A stretch of 64,000 nucleotides of DNA from Argentina anserina (lineage: Eukaryota > Streptophyta > Magnoliopsida > Rosales > Rosaceae). Below the pieces are notes generated by a model. It saw only the letters and a program-made list of their open reading frames with translations, was not told the DNA's origin and made no database searches. The stretch covers positions 28,148,001-28,212,000 of the forward strand of contig NC_065873.1 in NCBI RefSeq assembly GCF_933775445.1, in the 5' to 3' direction. The first letter of the stretch is position 1; each line of letters starts with the position of its first letter. The position numbers and the translations under genes are program-made. This document shows, in pieces, positions 34,337 through 48,584 of the stretch.

Positions 34337-37300
34337 ATGGACGCGAAGCTGGCGCCGGGGCTCTCCCGGAAGCTGAAGAAGGTTCTGGAATGCCGCACCG
34401 ACTCCCCGGACGTGCTCTCCTCCCTCAACACCCTCTCCTCCTTCTACGCCGAGAACACCCCTCAGTCGCGGCGCAATCTCAGATCGAGCATCGAGAAGCG
34501 CGGCCTCTCCATCAACGTCGACTTCCTCGAGGCGTCGCGCGCGGCGCAGCAGTCCCTGGATCGCGTCGAGGACGAGGTCAATTCCCTCGCCAACTGCTGC
34601 GACAAGATCGCCAAGGCTCTCAGCAGCTGCAGCGCCACCACCGGTGACATCATCACCACCACCGAGCGCCTCAAGCAGGAGCTCGACGTCACCACCCAAC
34701 GCCAGCAGATCGTGTCGTGCTTCCTCCGCGATTACCAGCTCTCCAATCAAGAGGTAACGGAATGAGAATCTCATTCGCCGTAACGGAATGTGCTCTTCCC
34801 GGAGTCGAATCTGAGATCGGATTAGTTTGTTTTTGTGTGTTTGAATTGAAAATAGATCAATGCTTTGAGGGAGGAGGAACTGAGTGAGGACTTCTTCAAG
34901 GCGCTATCTCACGTTCAGGAGATTCATGCTAATTGTAAACTGCTATTGAGGACTCATCACCAGGTACATTGTCTTTCTCTTTAGTTTGTTTGATTAATTT
35001 GTTTGAATTTCGGAACCGAAAAATCGGAAATGTGATGATTGATGTAGATATAATGCTGATTCGAAGTTGATCAATTTACAGCGTGCTGGTCTCGAGCTCA
35101 TGGATATGATGGCTGTGTACCAAGAGGGAGCTTATGAGCGCCTCTGCAGGTTTTTCTTCTATCATTATCTTCCTAATCTTCGTTTATGTAATGACTGTTT
35201 TGATTAGGTAAACACTAGTGTGGTAGTTGTTAAGTTTGTGACTGTTTAAATATCCTCATCGAATTTAGGTGGGTTCAGGCGGAGTGTAGACAGCTTGGTG
35301 ACTCTGATAATCCTCAAGTTAGTGATCTTTTGAGAACTGCGGTTCGCTGCCTCAAGGAAAGGCCTGTGCTTTTCAAGTATTGTGCAGAAGAGGTGATTCG
35401 CTATGCTGATACCATATTCCATAATTTCATAGTCTGTGTGTTGATGATGGGGTCATTTTTCAGGTAGCGAATATGAGGCATAATGCGTTATTCAGACGGT
35501 TTATCAGTGCTCTCACACGTGGAGGACCAGGAGGAGTGCCGCGGCCTATTGAAGTTCATGCTCATGATCCATTGCGATATGTTGGGGATATGCTTGGTTG
35601 GTTACATCAGGTGTGGAGCAAAGGCCAACTGGTTGTCTTATATCTGTGCATATTAATTCATCATTTCTTGATTGTAGTTTTGTCTGCTCTCTTTGCAGGC
35701 CTTGGCATCTGAACGTGAACTTGTACTTGCACTACTGGATCCAGATTCTGCTGCTGATAGTCCAACCACAAACCAAATGTCCAAGAGCCAAGAAAGTAAT
35801 ACTCAGAAGATAGAATCTGATATTACATTTGTTCTGGATAGAATATTTGAAGGAGTTTGCCGCCCATTTAAATTGAGAGTTGAACAAGTTTTGCAGTCGC
35901 AATCCAGTCTCATAATTTCATATAAACTGACTAATACCCTGGAGTTTTACAGTTACACTGTAAGTGTTCTTTCTTGTAATTCAGTGTAATAAACTGTCCT
36001 ATATCTTGTTTTTTCTCTTTGTTATAGTCCCACCCAATTTACCACCGGCTGTTTACTTGCAGATATCAGATTTGCTTGGGAGCGAAACAGCTTTATCTAA
36101 TACACTGTGGACACTGAAGGATGCTGCTCAGAAAACATTTTTCGATATTTTGAAATCCCGAGGAGAAAAGCTTTTGAGGTATCCTCCCCTAGTTGCTGTT
36201 GACCTCTCTCCACCCCCAGCAGTAAGAGAAGGAGTTTCTGTGCTGCTTGAATTAGTTGAGACCTATAACAGCATGATGCTTCAGAAGAAGCCTCCTTTCG
36301 ATCAAGTCATTTCTGCTTTACTCGATCCAATTATTCAGGTGTGTATATAACGTACATATGATTATACAAATGCATAATCTTAAACTTTCTGTAGCATTAC
36401 AATAAGTGAAAACAACTTGTGGTGTCTACATATGTCATGTTTTCAAAATATTAAAAAAACTCCGCCTAGAGTACCATTGATTGTTGCGTGCTGTATAATC
36501 AGACATATAGGCCCTCTGTTAACTGGATCAGTCCATAAAGCTACGCTATTCCAGCTTCTTAATCTTCTCTTTTGTCCTTGTTCTCTTTTTGATCCCCTAT
36601 CAGCTCTCATCTGCATTCTCTCTCTTCTCTAATTTATATATACTTTTCCTTCTTTCTATATCGTAGCCTATTATTTCCCAGCTCCTGCATCCTTCATTTA
36701 GGAGACCTGGTCTTGTGAGCCAAACTTGTTGCAGGGTCAGACTTTGACATGTTGTCATGGAATATTAACTGATGAATATTTTTCTTAGATACACTCATGT
36801 TATGAAGAACAGGTTACATTAGACAGTATCCAATCAATTTGATATGGTGAATAAAGTCCATTACTTCTGTCATTGCAGATATGTGAACAAGCAGCAGAGG
36901 CACACAAGTCCAAGGGAGCTGGCCATTCTTCAAGAAGAAGTAGAATGAGTTCTGATTTGGGTCAATTCAGTAAGTCCTCAGTTGATGCACTACTGTCCAT
37001 CAGTTCTGCCTCATCAGCTCAGGTTTCTACTTCTCTCTTTCTTTTATCAATACTTTCCCTGCTGTCTGCGCAAATTTATCTTCATACACATAGTGTTAGG
37101 TCTGTTGTTCTCATCAATTCTGCTGTATTGCATTTTTCCTGGTGCAAAGTTATGTCAAATTGGAATCCCATTATCTCACCCTTTCCACCAACCCAAGATC
37201 AATCTTTGCAGACTACAATGACATCCTTCCCAGTTAAAGAAATTTTAATAACTTTCCTTGCTTGAAGTGAGTTCAAAGATTTTTGTCACTCCCGTTCATC

Positions 37301-38090
37301 CCAAATTTGCTATTTCTATCGAGGCAACTGAGTACTTAAGACTCATGAAAACTAAATTTTCTGAGCTTTTCAGGCTGCACTGACTTCATAAAGAAAAAAT
37401 GTTCCAAGTGTTTGGTAGAATCATACAAGGGCTTGTATGTTAACCGTTTCTAGTTTTGTTCTTGTAGTTGTAATATCCCTTTTTCTTTTGAATTTGAAGA
37501 TTGGAATTCTGTGCCTTTTGGGATAATATTTTAGGTGTTTGAATTGGTTCCTGACTATATGCATACATGAAATAATGCAGTCTAGTGAAACATCCTCCAA
37601 AATTTTCCTCATTAACTGCTTGTGTGCCATCCAACAACCATTGTTGGGCAATGAGGTTGCAGCAGAGTATGTGAAGAGTCTTGGGGCAATGATAGACAGA
37701 CACATACACGGTCTTGTAAAAAATGAGGTTGATGCGATCCTTCAAAGATATGGCTTGTCGAACAAAATGCCTCACTTCCGTGACTCGGTCAACAAAGAGT
37801 CTGGCAATACTCCATTAGTAGAGATTGAAGAAACTTGTCCGGCTGCTCTTTCTGAGAGTTTGAAGGGTTTCTTTGGGCTTGTTTTGGGAAGTGAGAGCTT
37901 CCTGCCTGAATTCGAGCAAATGCAGGTTCCAAAGTTGCGTGCTGAAGCTTGCATCCAAGTTGCCAAAGCGTTGGCAGAAATATATGAGCTTACATACAAG
38001 GCAATTATGGATCCTAAGAATGGCTACTCAGATCCGAAATCACTTGCAAGGCATCCTCCGGACCAGATAAGGACCATTTTAGGAATTTGA
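34337..38090 (+). CDS. COG6: Conserved oligomeric Golgi complex subunit 6
   Basis: Nine exons: 34337-34753, 34856-34963, 35082-35149, 35269-35392, 35464-35610, 35699-35959, 36063-36338, 36879-37022 and 37581-38090, giving 684 aa against about 680 for Arabidopsis COG6. The N-terminus ([16 protein letters not shown]) and the coiled-coil stretch around residues 55-135 ([20 protein letters not shown]) match COG6, as does the C-terminal half ([20 protein letters not shown] with [14 protein letters not shown], then [19 protein letters not shown]). COG6 is a lobe B subunit of the COG tether, which acts in retrograde traffic within the Golgi. Exon 1 is clearly GC-richer than the rest, common for plant 5' exons. 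All phases join and the frame is intact. Confidence 0.95.
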
Positions 38091-38984
38091 AGCAGCACTA
38101 TTTTTCCGGACCAGATAAATTGTCTGTTCTTTATTCATCGGATTATCAGACACTTGATTTCGGAGTATTCCCTAGCCAAAAAGAATGTAGGTAAATACTC
38201 TAGGGGGTGGTATAAGACATTAGGACGAGGGGGATACTAGTGAGATATGCTGTATTTACAGCGTGGATAAGATTACTTTTTCATCAGCTTTTATGTTGAA
38301 GCTAATTGACTACATTTCAAGCCTCAGGATTCAAATATCCAGAATCTGCCCGCTTTTGTATCGCAATTGCTAGGCGTCGTCATAAACTCACGAGTCATGA
38401 TACAGATTCATCTATTGTTTGTCTTGTTATCACTCTCACAATTCGACATACCAGCTTCAATCAAGTTCTCGAAATATCTTCATAAGAATTTTTTTTTTTA
38501 AATGTCTTCATAAGAATATGGATACTTCACCAATCTAGAATCCACAATAAGTTAGGGACATGTCACCAGATCAAATAATATCATGTGACACCATCTTTTT
38601 CGGTACTCACCATTTAGGAAGACAAGTCTAACTGAAGAAAATGAAACATAAAACAAAGAAACAAGTCCGTTGGAAGTTTTGGGCGGCCCGTTGTTCTTCA
38701 CTTCGTCTCGAGGTTTAATTTTATTATTTCCATTTTCCCAACAGCAAAAATGACACATGAACACAAACAAATCACGAAGAAAAAAAAGAAATTACAATAA
38801 TTAATTTGGGATGATGTGATTTCAATTAATTTAGAAAAGAACCTCCGAAGGCAGCAAAGTCTCCTGTCTATTTTACACAATCCAAAATCTCCAACAACTC
38901 TTTCAAACTGCCATCATCTTCTTTCCTTGAGATCCCTCCCTCCCTCTCTCTCTCTCTCCGACCCAGAAAGCAAGAGAGAGAGTG
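38091..38984. other. Intergenic DNA between COG6 and WAT1-related genes
   Basis: About 890 bp. It includes the COG6 3' UTR and the WAT1 gene's leader with a CT run (about 38937-38958) just before the start. No gene is recognised. Confidence 0.5.
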
Positions 38985-41900
38985 ATGTCAGCAGTAGTGG
39001 CTTCATCGTCAGCAGCAGTTGCTGCAGTCGGGGGAGATGTATGGAAGGCTCACGCGGCCATGGCAATGGTTCAGCTCTTCAACGGAGGCTATCACGTAAT
39101 TACCAAAGTAGCCCTCAATGTGGGTATCAGCCAGCTTGTCTTCTGTCTCTACAGAGACCTTCTCGCTCTCGCCATTCTCGCTCCAATCGCCTACGTCCGT
39201 GAGAAGTATGCTCCTCATTTTTTATCTTTTATTTTTGTTGATTTGATTGGATCTTATGGCACCCATTAGTTGTTGTGGATTAGTAGTCTGTGTGATCTGT
39301 GTAGAGACATGAACTTGGGGTTTGGTTAAGCAGAAAGATTGTAACTTTGATGCTTAGTAAATGAAAGGTGTGATCTTTAACTTTGGAAATGATCGAAATT
39401 GGGCACTTTATGCAAGAACTATGGAAGCAGTGATCATTTAGTTTACATATATGATGCATTTTGTATTTGAAGCCATACTGTGGAATAGCATTGAGCAATG
39501 AATTGTTTAGGTGTGTTATCATGAATGAAAAGCCACTGCATTCTGTAACTTTACTCATTTCTTGTGTGTGTAGGCGGATTCGGCAGCCAATGAACAGACG
39601 CCTCTTCATTTCCTTCTTCTTTCTTGGGCTAACGGGGTAAGACGAGGTTTATCTTTATAGCATTCTTATGATCTTACAGGGTTACTTATATTATCGTGTG
39701 GCGTTCTGATCTAACGATGCAACTTGGTTGTTGTTGGTTCTTTGTATTGATCAGGATTTTTGGCAACCAGCTTTTGTTTCTTATTGGTCTTGGCTACACA
39801 AATCCAACATACGCTGCCGCCATACAGCCTGCTATCCCTGTTTTTACTTTTATCTTAGCAGTACTCATGGGGTCAGTTTGAAGAAGTTTACCTTTAGCTT
39901 TAAATTTGTATAACTCACCATGGAGGTTACTTGTACAATATCATATGTGATCGGTTTTCATGCAGCACAGAAAGAGTGAATTTGCTCAGAGCTGAAGGGC
40001 AGGCAAAAGTTACTGGTACACTTGTATGTGTTTCTGGTGCCATTTTAATGGTCTTATTCCGAGGGCCTGCTTTGATTGGAAGTACGGAGCCAGACTATGC
40101 ATTACACAGTGAGATAAGTGCGAGAGGACAACCAGAGCCTGTTGGGTGGTTGATGTCCTCTTTCCTGGATTTTGGGTTTGATAATTTCCATCTTGGAGTC
40201 TTATGCTTAATAGGGAATTGCATGTGCATGGCGGCTTTCTTAGCCATTCAGGTGCTTGACTATATACTTTGCCTTAATCTGTTGAAGCTATAACCATCTT
40301 ATTTACTTCCAAGTTTTGCATTTTTTTTTCATTCAAGAACAAAAAGATACTTCACCTGATAAATCAATAATGTTGAATTATCAACCGTTCTAGATGGTAA
40401 ATTTGCATCTTCTGACTTTGTTCAATGCAAAAATTGTTGATTTCTTGGGGTGTAATCTCATTACCTTCCTATCATGGCTATTGAGCCAAGAACTTAGAGT
40501 AGCTGAGCTCAAAGTGAGGATAGTTTTCAGCTTGTTTGGATAGTGTACGAGGGAAGACTCGTATACACGGATAATCTTCAAGGTTAAATCTGCTTCTGAT
40601 CTCATTCTGAAACTAATAACCTCCAGCATTTTGGGCTCTTCTGTTGAATCCGTAAGTTTCTCCAAGATCGAAACTCTATGTCAACATTGGTTCAAGACAG
40701 TACAAATTTGGAAATTGACACATGACTCTTCTGCAATTTGTGTAATGAGACTCTTGCGTCTTCAAACCATCTGCTGCAAATGTGTCACTGAGCTCCAACT
40801 CAGCCATTCTAACTAAATTGTTGATAAACGTAGATGCAGATCCCTAGACAGAAACTATTATTATTATTTTTTTATGGAGATATAAGTTGATTTATATCTT
40901 GAGCTTGGCCTGAGTCTCATATGCATACTGGATTTATCACTTCAGCACATAAGTAGTGTTTAGCCAAGCCAATGTGGTAACAAATGGTACAAACCCCCAA
41001 GGGTAGTGGCCTTTCTCTCTGTGGCCTAGTTTCTATTTTTTTAACTTTGTTCGGCCCCCATTTAGACCCAGAAAAAAATGTCAAAAATAATTTCCTTTCT
41101 TCACTGACCTGACTGCTTAATATGCAATTCTTGTCGAAATTCTACGAATCATGTCCTGATAAGCTTATAGGCCATTGATTCCTGGCATCTTACCCATTCT
41201 CCAAAGTTGGATTGGATCACTGGTATACCTAAATAGAGCCAAGTGAGGGCTACTGCCCTCAGCGAACCTTTTTCTTTTCTTTTCTCCAGTAAATCATATG
41301 CCATAAAAGCCTGAGTTCTCTTTAAAATCTAAATTTTTTTCACACCCACTTTCGGCATTTATGTGGTTCACATAAGCATTCTGGCTCCATATATACAAGC
41401 TCCTGGGTCTACCATTGGGTGCTGTCTATGAGACTGGGAGAGCTCTGGCCTTAGTTAACTTCTGTATGGATCTTTTAAAATTTGAATGAAAGTGCATTGA
41501 CTTCAATTTTCTTACTTATAGTTAAAATTAAATTTATGATGCCCATGAGTAAACTTTGGCCTTTCTAGTGAATAAATATAGTGTATTCTGTATAGTCATT
41601 GGCATTACACAATTTTTATGTGTTTCAGTTTCTAACAATTGATATTGAAAGTTTCAGGCTCCACTTCTGAAAAGATATCCCTCCAATCTCTCAGTCACTG
41701 CATATTCGTACTTATTTGGTGCTTCATTCATGGTGGTGACTGCATTATTTATGACCAATGAATCAACTGACTGGAGCTTGACACAGTCTGAGCTTTTAGC
41801 AGTTATTTATGCTGTAAGTTTCCCTCTGGACGGGTATATGTGATTGTTCGTAGTAGATTACTGTTCTAAAGGTAATAAGAAAATGCAATTTTAAGTGAAA

Positions 41901-43125
41901 GTTTTGAGCGGCAGAAGCCTAACAAGATAGGATTTTGACAGCCGATGTCCTAGATATATTTTGTTATGCAATGAGCACATACTATGCGAAGCAATGAATA
42001 TATACAAGATTTAGCAAAATAATCTGAACTCTCACCTGTTTCCATTTGACATTCAGCTCTGTTTGTGCCAAACTAACTCTTAAACTTTAATTTCCTTTTA
42101 AAAAGACCCTACTATTAAGATGAACTTTCTGTTAAAAATGATATCATAAAGGGTATATGGTAACTTTTATTTTTTCACCAGGACAAAGATGGTCTTTTGC
42201 TTTTCCTCCACATCTCTTACTTTCTTTCTCCAGACATCAATACACATCTCCTTTGTATCTGTGTTATGAGACAGAAGTTTGGTTAGCAATGGTAGACCTT
42301 GTAATTTCTTTATGATTTAAGTGGAGGGATAATTTTTGGCATGTGCAGTTTCATAGTAGCATTTATACATTATGTACGATGATGACTTGAAATGTCTACT
42401 GGCTGTGTCCATATCATCTGTAATGTAGTTATATTTTGAATAGTAAATCATACGGGTTCCATACTGTTGCGTAAGTTTTTTTAACATTTATGTTTACAGT
42501 TTTTTTCTTTCACCAAAGGAAGGCTGGCTTGATTCTTTAAGTTGAGAACATGCATCTTTGTTTTCAGGGAATTATTGCATCTGCCTTAAATTATGGACTC
42601 CTGACGTGGTGCAATAAGATCTTGGGGCCTGCTTTGGTAGCTCTTTACAATCCACTTCAACCTGCAGCTTCAGCCTTCTTGTCAAGAGTTTTCCTGGGGA
42701 GCCCTATTTATTTGGGAAGGTTCGCTCCAGTCACACCTTCAATTTCTATGATTAAATTCTTTTGCTGGTTGGCCATAGATATTTAGTTACAGAGTTTTAC
42801 TAATGTCAATTTTATTTGAACTACTTAAGAAGTCCCGTGTTAATGTACTCTGTTATCTTTTACTGTAGCACTTTTATCATGGAATGATGCTTATTTTGGT
42901 CCTTTTTCTTTTTCATGTGAAAATAGTGTTGCAGGGGGTTTACTAATTATTGCTGGTCTTTATGTGGTGACTTGGGCCTCCTTTAGAGAAAGGCAAGCTG
43001 CTCTGGGTGTTAATGTTATACCACCAATTGCTCGCGCCTCGGAACCTCTCATCCACAAAGATGCAACAATCAACAAGACACCATTCCAGAGAGTACACAT
43101 TGTACCAAAATCATCATCAGATTAA
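38985..43125 (+). CDS. WAT1-related EamA/DMT transporter (At4g19185-like)
   Basis: Seven exons: 38985-39205, 39574-39636, 39755-39871, 39966-40251, 41658-41813, 42568-42719 and 42927-43125, giving 397 aa, typical of plant WAT1/nodulin MtN21 proteins. Two EamA halves with about ten membrane segments are visible. Conserved pieces are [98 protein letters not shown] and [23 protein letters not shown]1 in Arabidopsis is a vacuolar auxin exporter; the substrate of this subgroup is not known to me. The ATG was chosen as the first Met in frame, and GTG at 38982 is not a credible start. Intron 4 is long (about 1.4 kb) and holds nothing recognised. Confidence 0.93.
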
Positions 43126-44132
43126 GAATACACTATAGTGCTTGTGATGTAAAGTTTATGCAAATTCTTGAAATTGACGACTATATATCCATTTGAGATT
43201 ATGATAGCATGTCTTTTATATTCATATGTTTTATTCATGAATAGTCAGTTGATGCAGTTGAGTTACAGTAGGTATCAACTGGCTTTGCTCCTTGTCTGTT
43301 CATCTTCATAATGCAACTGTACATGAGTCACTTCATTTTGGTTGTGATTATCCAGTTTCGCCATCGCGAAAAGTGGAAACTTTTCCGTCATTTCAACAGG
43401 AATATGGTGCAGTTGGTACTGTACTCTAATAGCTGCGCCGTACCTGATCGCCCTTTCCAGCGTACCATAACCCAACTTAATTATGCCTAAATTAACAAAG
43501 TGTAACTAGAGTATCCTGATTTCGATTTCAAAGTATAATTTACAGATTCTGATCTGATCAAAGGGTTACCGAAATTTCTTGATCCTGCTGGTATCAAATT
43601 AAGATGGTTCGTTCTTGGTGATGCTCATGCTTACGTGAGAATGATCAAGGGGTTAAACAGGTACGATGCGCATGCTCGATGCTTAGGTAATACGAAGATA
43701 CTTGGATTAGACTAGCTTGATTTTCAATTTCGCACAATGATTCCAATTATATCAGATCAGATAGAATCCCACTTGCAACAAGAGCATCATCAACAATAAC
43801 AACAACCTAAGATCTGCACTACTGCTTCCTTTTGATCGATAATACTAATTAGATATACTAGCTTCAACAGAACCCGAATACTATTAGCTACTAAAGCTAG
43901 GATATATTCATATCATTCTAGCAATCATAACCACCATTAATATCGACCTCCTCCATTTAGATCGATAAGCATGTGTTTAGTTTAATAATTAAACAAAGAC
44001 ATCATCAAGTTTGAAGTGGGTGGGAGTACAACGAAAGCAAAAGAAAACAAGAATTAATAGCACACACGCGTGGTTTTAGAGCTTCTGTTCGACTGGAAAG
44101 TGTTCGATAAACAAAACATAATGGAAATGAGG

Positions 44133-44171
<39 letters not shown>

Positions 44172-44540
44172 CATCATTGGTGACAGTGGCTTGCTTTGGA
44201 ACCCATCGGTCGCATGGAGCTGTACGCCAAATGCATGATTATCACACGTCTGAAGGGCTCATGTATAGTTATATCTTTCTAACTCAGTCTTTCTGATTCA
44301 CCATACATTCATCCTTCTTCCAGTTTGAGACTTTCCGAAGCATGATTAATTTTGAATCAAAATATCTTCATTGGCAATGCTCATTAATCTTCGATAAAAA
44401 ATGCCGTCGATAATAAGTTTGATTTCCTCCATATAAAAGAAGGTTGCGATCGATCCAGGAGAAGGATCAATGGTTGTGTACGTAAGTACGTATGCAACAT
44501 AAGCATCCATTATCGTCTTTATCGATCATCAATTAGAACC
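43126..44540. other. Intergenic DNA, first part of a 5.4-kb gene-free stretch
   Basis: No gene is recognised. A (CT)n microsatellite occupies 44136-44168. The open frame near 43275-43475 on the minus strand matches nothing I know. Confidence 0.5.
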
Positions 44541-44971
44541 AATGTTTTAAAACACAAAGGCGTAACATAAAACGTTTTCTTGAAAGTCTTAACTTTTGAG
44601 CCTTAAAATTTGAGACGCATAAGATTTATGTAATAAAAAATTAATAATTAAATATGTAAATATATAATTATATACATATAAAAATAACAAATATGCATGA
44701 AAACTTATCAATATATTACATTTAGATAATAAAATTCATAATATACAATTTTTAGATAATTTTCATCAATTTAACATATTATATATATAAATATATCTAT
44801 AAAAATTATTTTCTAAAATGTAGTAAAAGACGTCAAAAAACGTAACTATAAACGTGAAACACGTAAGTTTTTTAAGTTTCATTGTCTAAACCGAAAAAAA
44901 GAACTGTTATATAAATAACTTTAATTTTTTTAAACTTCATGTGAGTCTTCAGACCCGTTTTTTAAAACATT
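44541..44971. mobile_element. Candidate hAT-like MITE
   Basis: The left end AATGTTTTAAAACA (from 44541) mirrors the right end TTTTTTAAAACATT (to 44971). The interior is AT-rich with AGGCG and ACGTTTT words often seen in hAT-derived plant repeats. Flanks AATTAGAA (44531-44538, two bases out) and AATTAGTA (44972-44979) are similar but not a clean 8-bp duplication. Assignment is tentative. Confidence 0.4.
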
Positions 44972-45412
44972 AATTAGTACAACAGTATTTCCGTCAGGTC
45001 GAGATGGAATGCATTATAAGAAACATGATCGATCGATCGAGTATATAGGATCCTATCGGTTCACTTTTTAGCAGATCTTTTCCCTTACTTTCACTGTTTT
45101 TCACCCAGTCTTGTCCTCCTGATCATCATCATGTACTCATTAAGACAACCTGTTGTGCTTTCAATTATATGACATCCGAATCATATATATATGTGAATGC
45201 CGGTATTCCCCCATTTACTGATAATGATCGATCGTAATCAATTGTCAATTCTAACAAACTCAGAAATCATTTCTATTTGACTAGTTTTCAGTAATAGACT
45301 AATACCGCAGTACTTCTACTCAAAAACACTAATAGAAAGATTACAGATTGATATATGCTAATCAATTACCACTTTCTTCTAAGCACTAATTAATCAAGGC
45401 ATTGCATTTAGT

Positions 45413-45414
<2 letters not shown>

Positions 45415-45455
<41 letters not shown>
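45415..45455. repeat. (CT)n microsatellite
   Basis: About 20 uninterrupted CT units in the gene-free region upstream of the ABC transporter gene. Confidence 0.95.
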
Positions 45456-45460
<5 letters not shown>

Positions 45461-48362
45461 CCGTTCTTGATAGTAACTTTCGTAAGTGATGCAAAGACTA
45501 TATAACCGGTCGCTACCACAATACATATAACCGATCTCATTTTGATAATGCTAGTTTAATTAAAGATAATCTAAAATATATTTGCAGTCTACAATCATCA
45601 GTGGTCGGTTCACTATCCTTCGGACAAGACTAAAGAGAGGGTGGTCTACCATGCACCACACAGTGGAGCATTCTCCTGAGTCCTGAGACGTAAACATCAA
45701 AAAGAAATCGGAGAAAACAAATTTGGGAGAGAGTCGGGCCGGGAAATGAAAACGAAGTTTTCCATTTTCAACCAAAATTTACTCAAAAATTGAAGTACTT
45801 CGATCCATTTCTTCGATCTCTATACATAGAAATATAGATCGACTTGCATATTTGATAATTTCTGGCAATTTCTTAGTCGAAAAAGTTTCGGAGGGATGTG
45901 ATAAACTTCTATTTGGAGAAAATTTAGAACTAAAATCACAAGAACTTATTATGTTCATAATAATTCGAGCTAGGATTTGGAAGGAAATGAGATGGCGGGT
46001 CCTGCCCCACCGAATGATATTTCCTATCGATCGGAAAAGCGACCTCAGCCCACTAGAAGTGGGAATGCGTGCCACGTGTGGATCTTCCAACTGCTCTTAA
46101 TTTGGGTAACAAACATACTCTAGTAATTAGACGACAAGACTATTGACCGGAACACGCCGCCCCGGCAATGATTTTGCTACACACACCAGCTTCCGAGCTT
46201 CGAAAAACTGGAAATACATGCATATAAACTTCGATTACTGCCGCACTATTTCTCAATTCTCCGATCCCATTCAGATTGCAGGATTTTCTTCTAAAAAAAA
46301 TGCAGATTGCAGAGTATATTCTACGGTAGTATATACCTCTCGAATACAGTAGATTTTTTTTTAAAATTATATCGATCACGATCGATCATATTCAAAGATT
46401 TGTTTATAAGTTGTTGACTGGCTAATTGAGTATGCGAATTACTGTGCGTGGGGGTGGCGTCGGTGCTGAGAATCATTCTAAACTACTATATCTAGATATA
46501 GGGTTGTTTTTCACAAAGTCCAGATAGAGAGAATCGATCCATTGATGCATAAGCTAACTTTAGATATAGAACACAGAAATGGCCGGTGAAGTATACCAGA
46601 GATGAAATCAATAATGAATTAGATCGAAACTGTATCTGCGTGTTTGCGATAATATATATAAAAGCAAATGCAAGTTGGGATAGTAAAGAGAAAGCACTAG
46701 AAATATGATATGCGCCACCAAGCAAAGCTAAGCTAGCATCAAGTAGCCGAGACTAGTCCTTTTTTTCTCTTTGCGCAAGTATTTGAAACCAGAAAAGGGC
46801 AGGCCGGCTCCACCATATATTCAGGCCAGGACCCATTGATATATTTCCTCTTATCTTTCTCAGGTTGATCAGAGACGTCTCAGCTGAGTACACAAACACT
46901 CACAGTGCTCTCTGCAAAAAGAGATACTAACTCATTATTTTCAGTTTATGGACAGAAATCGGAATCCCGTTGATGGGCTCTTCTTAGCTTTATTCATTCT
47001 GCTTCTAGCTTAGCAGCTTTGAGTTTTAAAATCGATTAGCAAACAAAACGAAGGTGAAGGAGATTAGGGCAAATGGGGCAAGCAGCCAATAGGGGGATTC
47101 ATAAAAATCGAAGACTTTGTACGTTTGATAATTAGCATCTTACATATATAGGAACTTTTCCCCAGAACCTTTCACAGATGATGAATATTATTAGTGATAT
47201 ATTATTAACAAAATGCAATCATAAAAAAAAAGTCATCGAATTTCCACGATACGAATGTTGAAAACTACAGTCCAAATCAAATTAACTGTATTTTTAAGGA
47301 CAAAGGAATATAGGAATCAATCAGTTGGCTGCTTTAGAAAGAAAAGCACCATTACTTCCGCTTTTTAATTCAGTTCACCATAACTAGCTTTTCGTTTTGA
47401 ACTTATTCTTTGCTATTAAGAGAAAAAATAAATTCTACAAAGAGAAGCACGCACATGATGAAGATGCTCTACAAACAAGTTTGTGACAGCTTCATGGTCA
47501 CCAAGTTAATTAATTCCGATGCCATTTAATTTATAATACTTGTGAGTCCAACATTTGACTAGCTCTCTAGAATCCTAGCTACAAAAGACAGAGAAAATTT
47601 CCTTTCGCTTAATAATGATGTTGAGTCATGCATTTCTTCAAATTAAAGGCATTGTGTGAAAAATAGAATTAATTAATGTTCTTCGGTTTTTGTGTTTCAG
47701 TGTTTGTATGATCGAAACAATGTTCTTCGTTACACACACACACACACACAATGTTCTAGAGTAGCTTAAGCAAGACTTAGGTGGTGCCTCAAGCACTTAA
47801 TTAACAAAATTAATGAAGTATAACTTCTTAATTCAAACTCAACCTGCCTGAACGTGGTAGATATATGGGGGGGATTTACGAACACTAATTATAAGCTTTC
47901 CGAATGAAATGATCGTTATATCTATCATTTCGCGATTGTAATACTCTTATATATTGCATCTGGAACTAATATTATCTTCGACTCTTTTGTAGAAATAGAC
48001 TAGCTAGTTTTTTTTTCATCAGTTGTGGAAAGAATTCCGTACCCACGAATCCACGATGGATGAGTACTAATCAGAAATACAGATCGAGGACAGAAAATAT
48101 GCTAATGAATTATAGCCAGTGAGCAGCTAAATACTAATGGCATAAATACTAATGGTTAACAGTTAGCGCATGTTGGAATAAACTAAGATAAGAAAACAAT
48201 TGAAGGTGGGTTCCCATCCACCATCACCATGGAGGCTTCGGTAGCTTAGGCCTACATCACTCACACTGAGACCGCACACACATAAACAGAGAAAGCTGAT
48301 CGAGCAAGAAAGGACATGTCATGTCCATCCATCCTCGACCTGTATAAATCTCCATCGATCAT

Positions 48363-48374
48363 CTATATATATAA
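48363..48374 (+). promoter_or_regulatory. Probable TATA box of the ABCG14-type gene
   Basis: CTATATATATAA lies about 210 bp upstream of the ATG, followed by a pyrimidine-rich CTCTCCACTACAC about 20-30 bp downstream that could hold the transcription start. Confidence 0.5.
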
Positions 48375-48584
48375 CCTGGTCCATCTCTCCACTACACTAT
48401 AAGCAACTCAGAAAGTAGTGTACTTGTGCCTCTCATCAGTTGGTAGTTACTGATCGATCAAACAAGAAAAAGAGAAATTTCTTTAGAGAAAGAAGTACTA
48501 GCTTGGCAGTTCTATCTTCTTCCAATCAATCCCTGTGATCAGCATACGTATCGTGGAATCCAGCTAGATAGCTGTGACATCATT

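Larger units (their letters stand above)
44972..48584. other. Intergenic DNA and upstream region of the ABCG14-type gene
   Basis: About 3.6 kb with no recognised gene. It contains a (CT)n run at 45415-45455 and a (CA)n run at about 47732-47750. The last about 250 bp is the probable promoter and leader of the transporter gene. Confidence 0.5.

Noticed and set aside
45779..46379. Overlapping small open frames in the gene-free interval
   Set aside because: No family resemblance, no splice context, and composition like the surrounding intergenic DNA.
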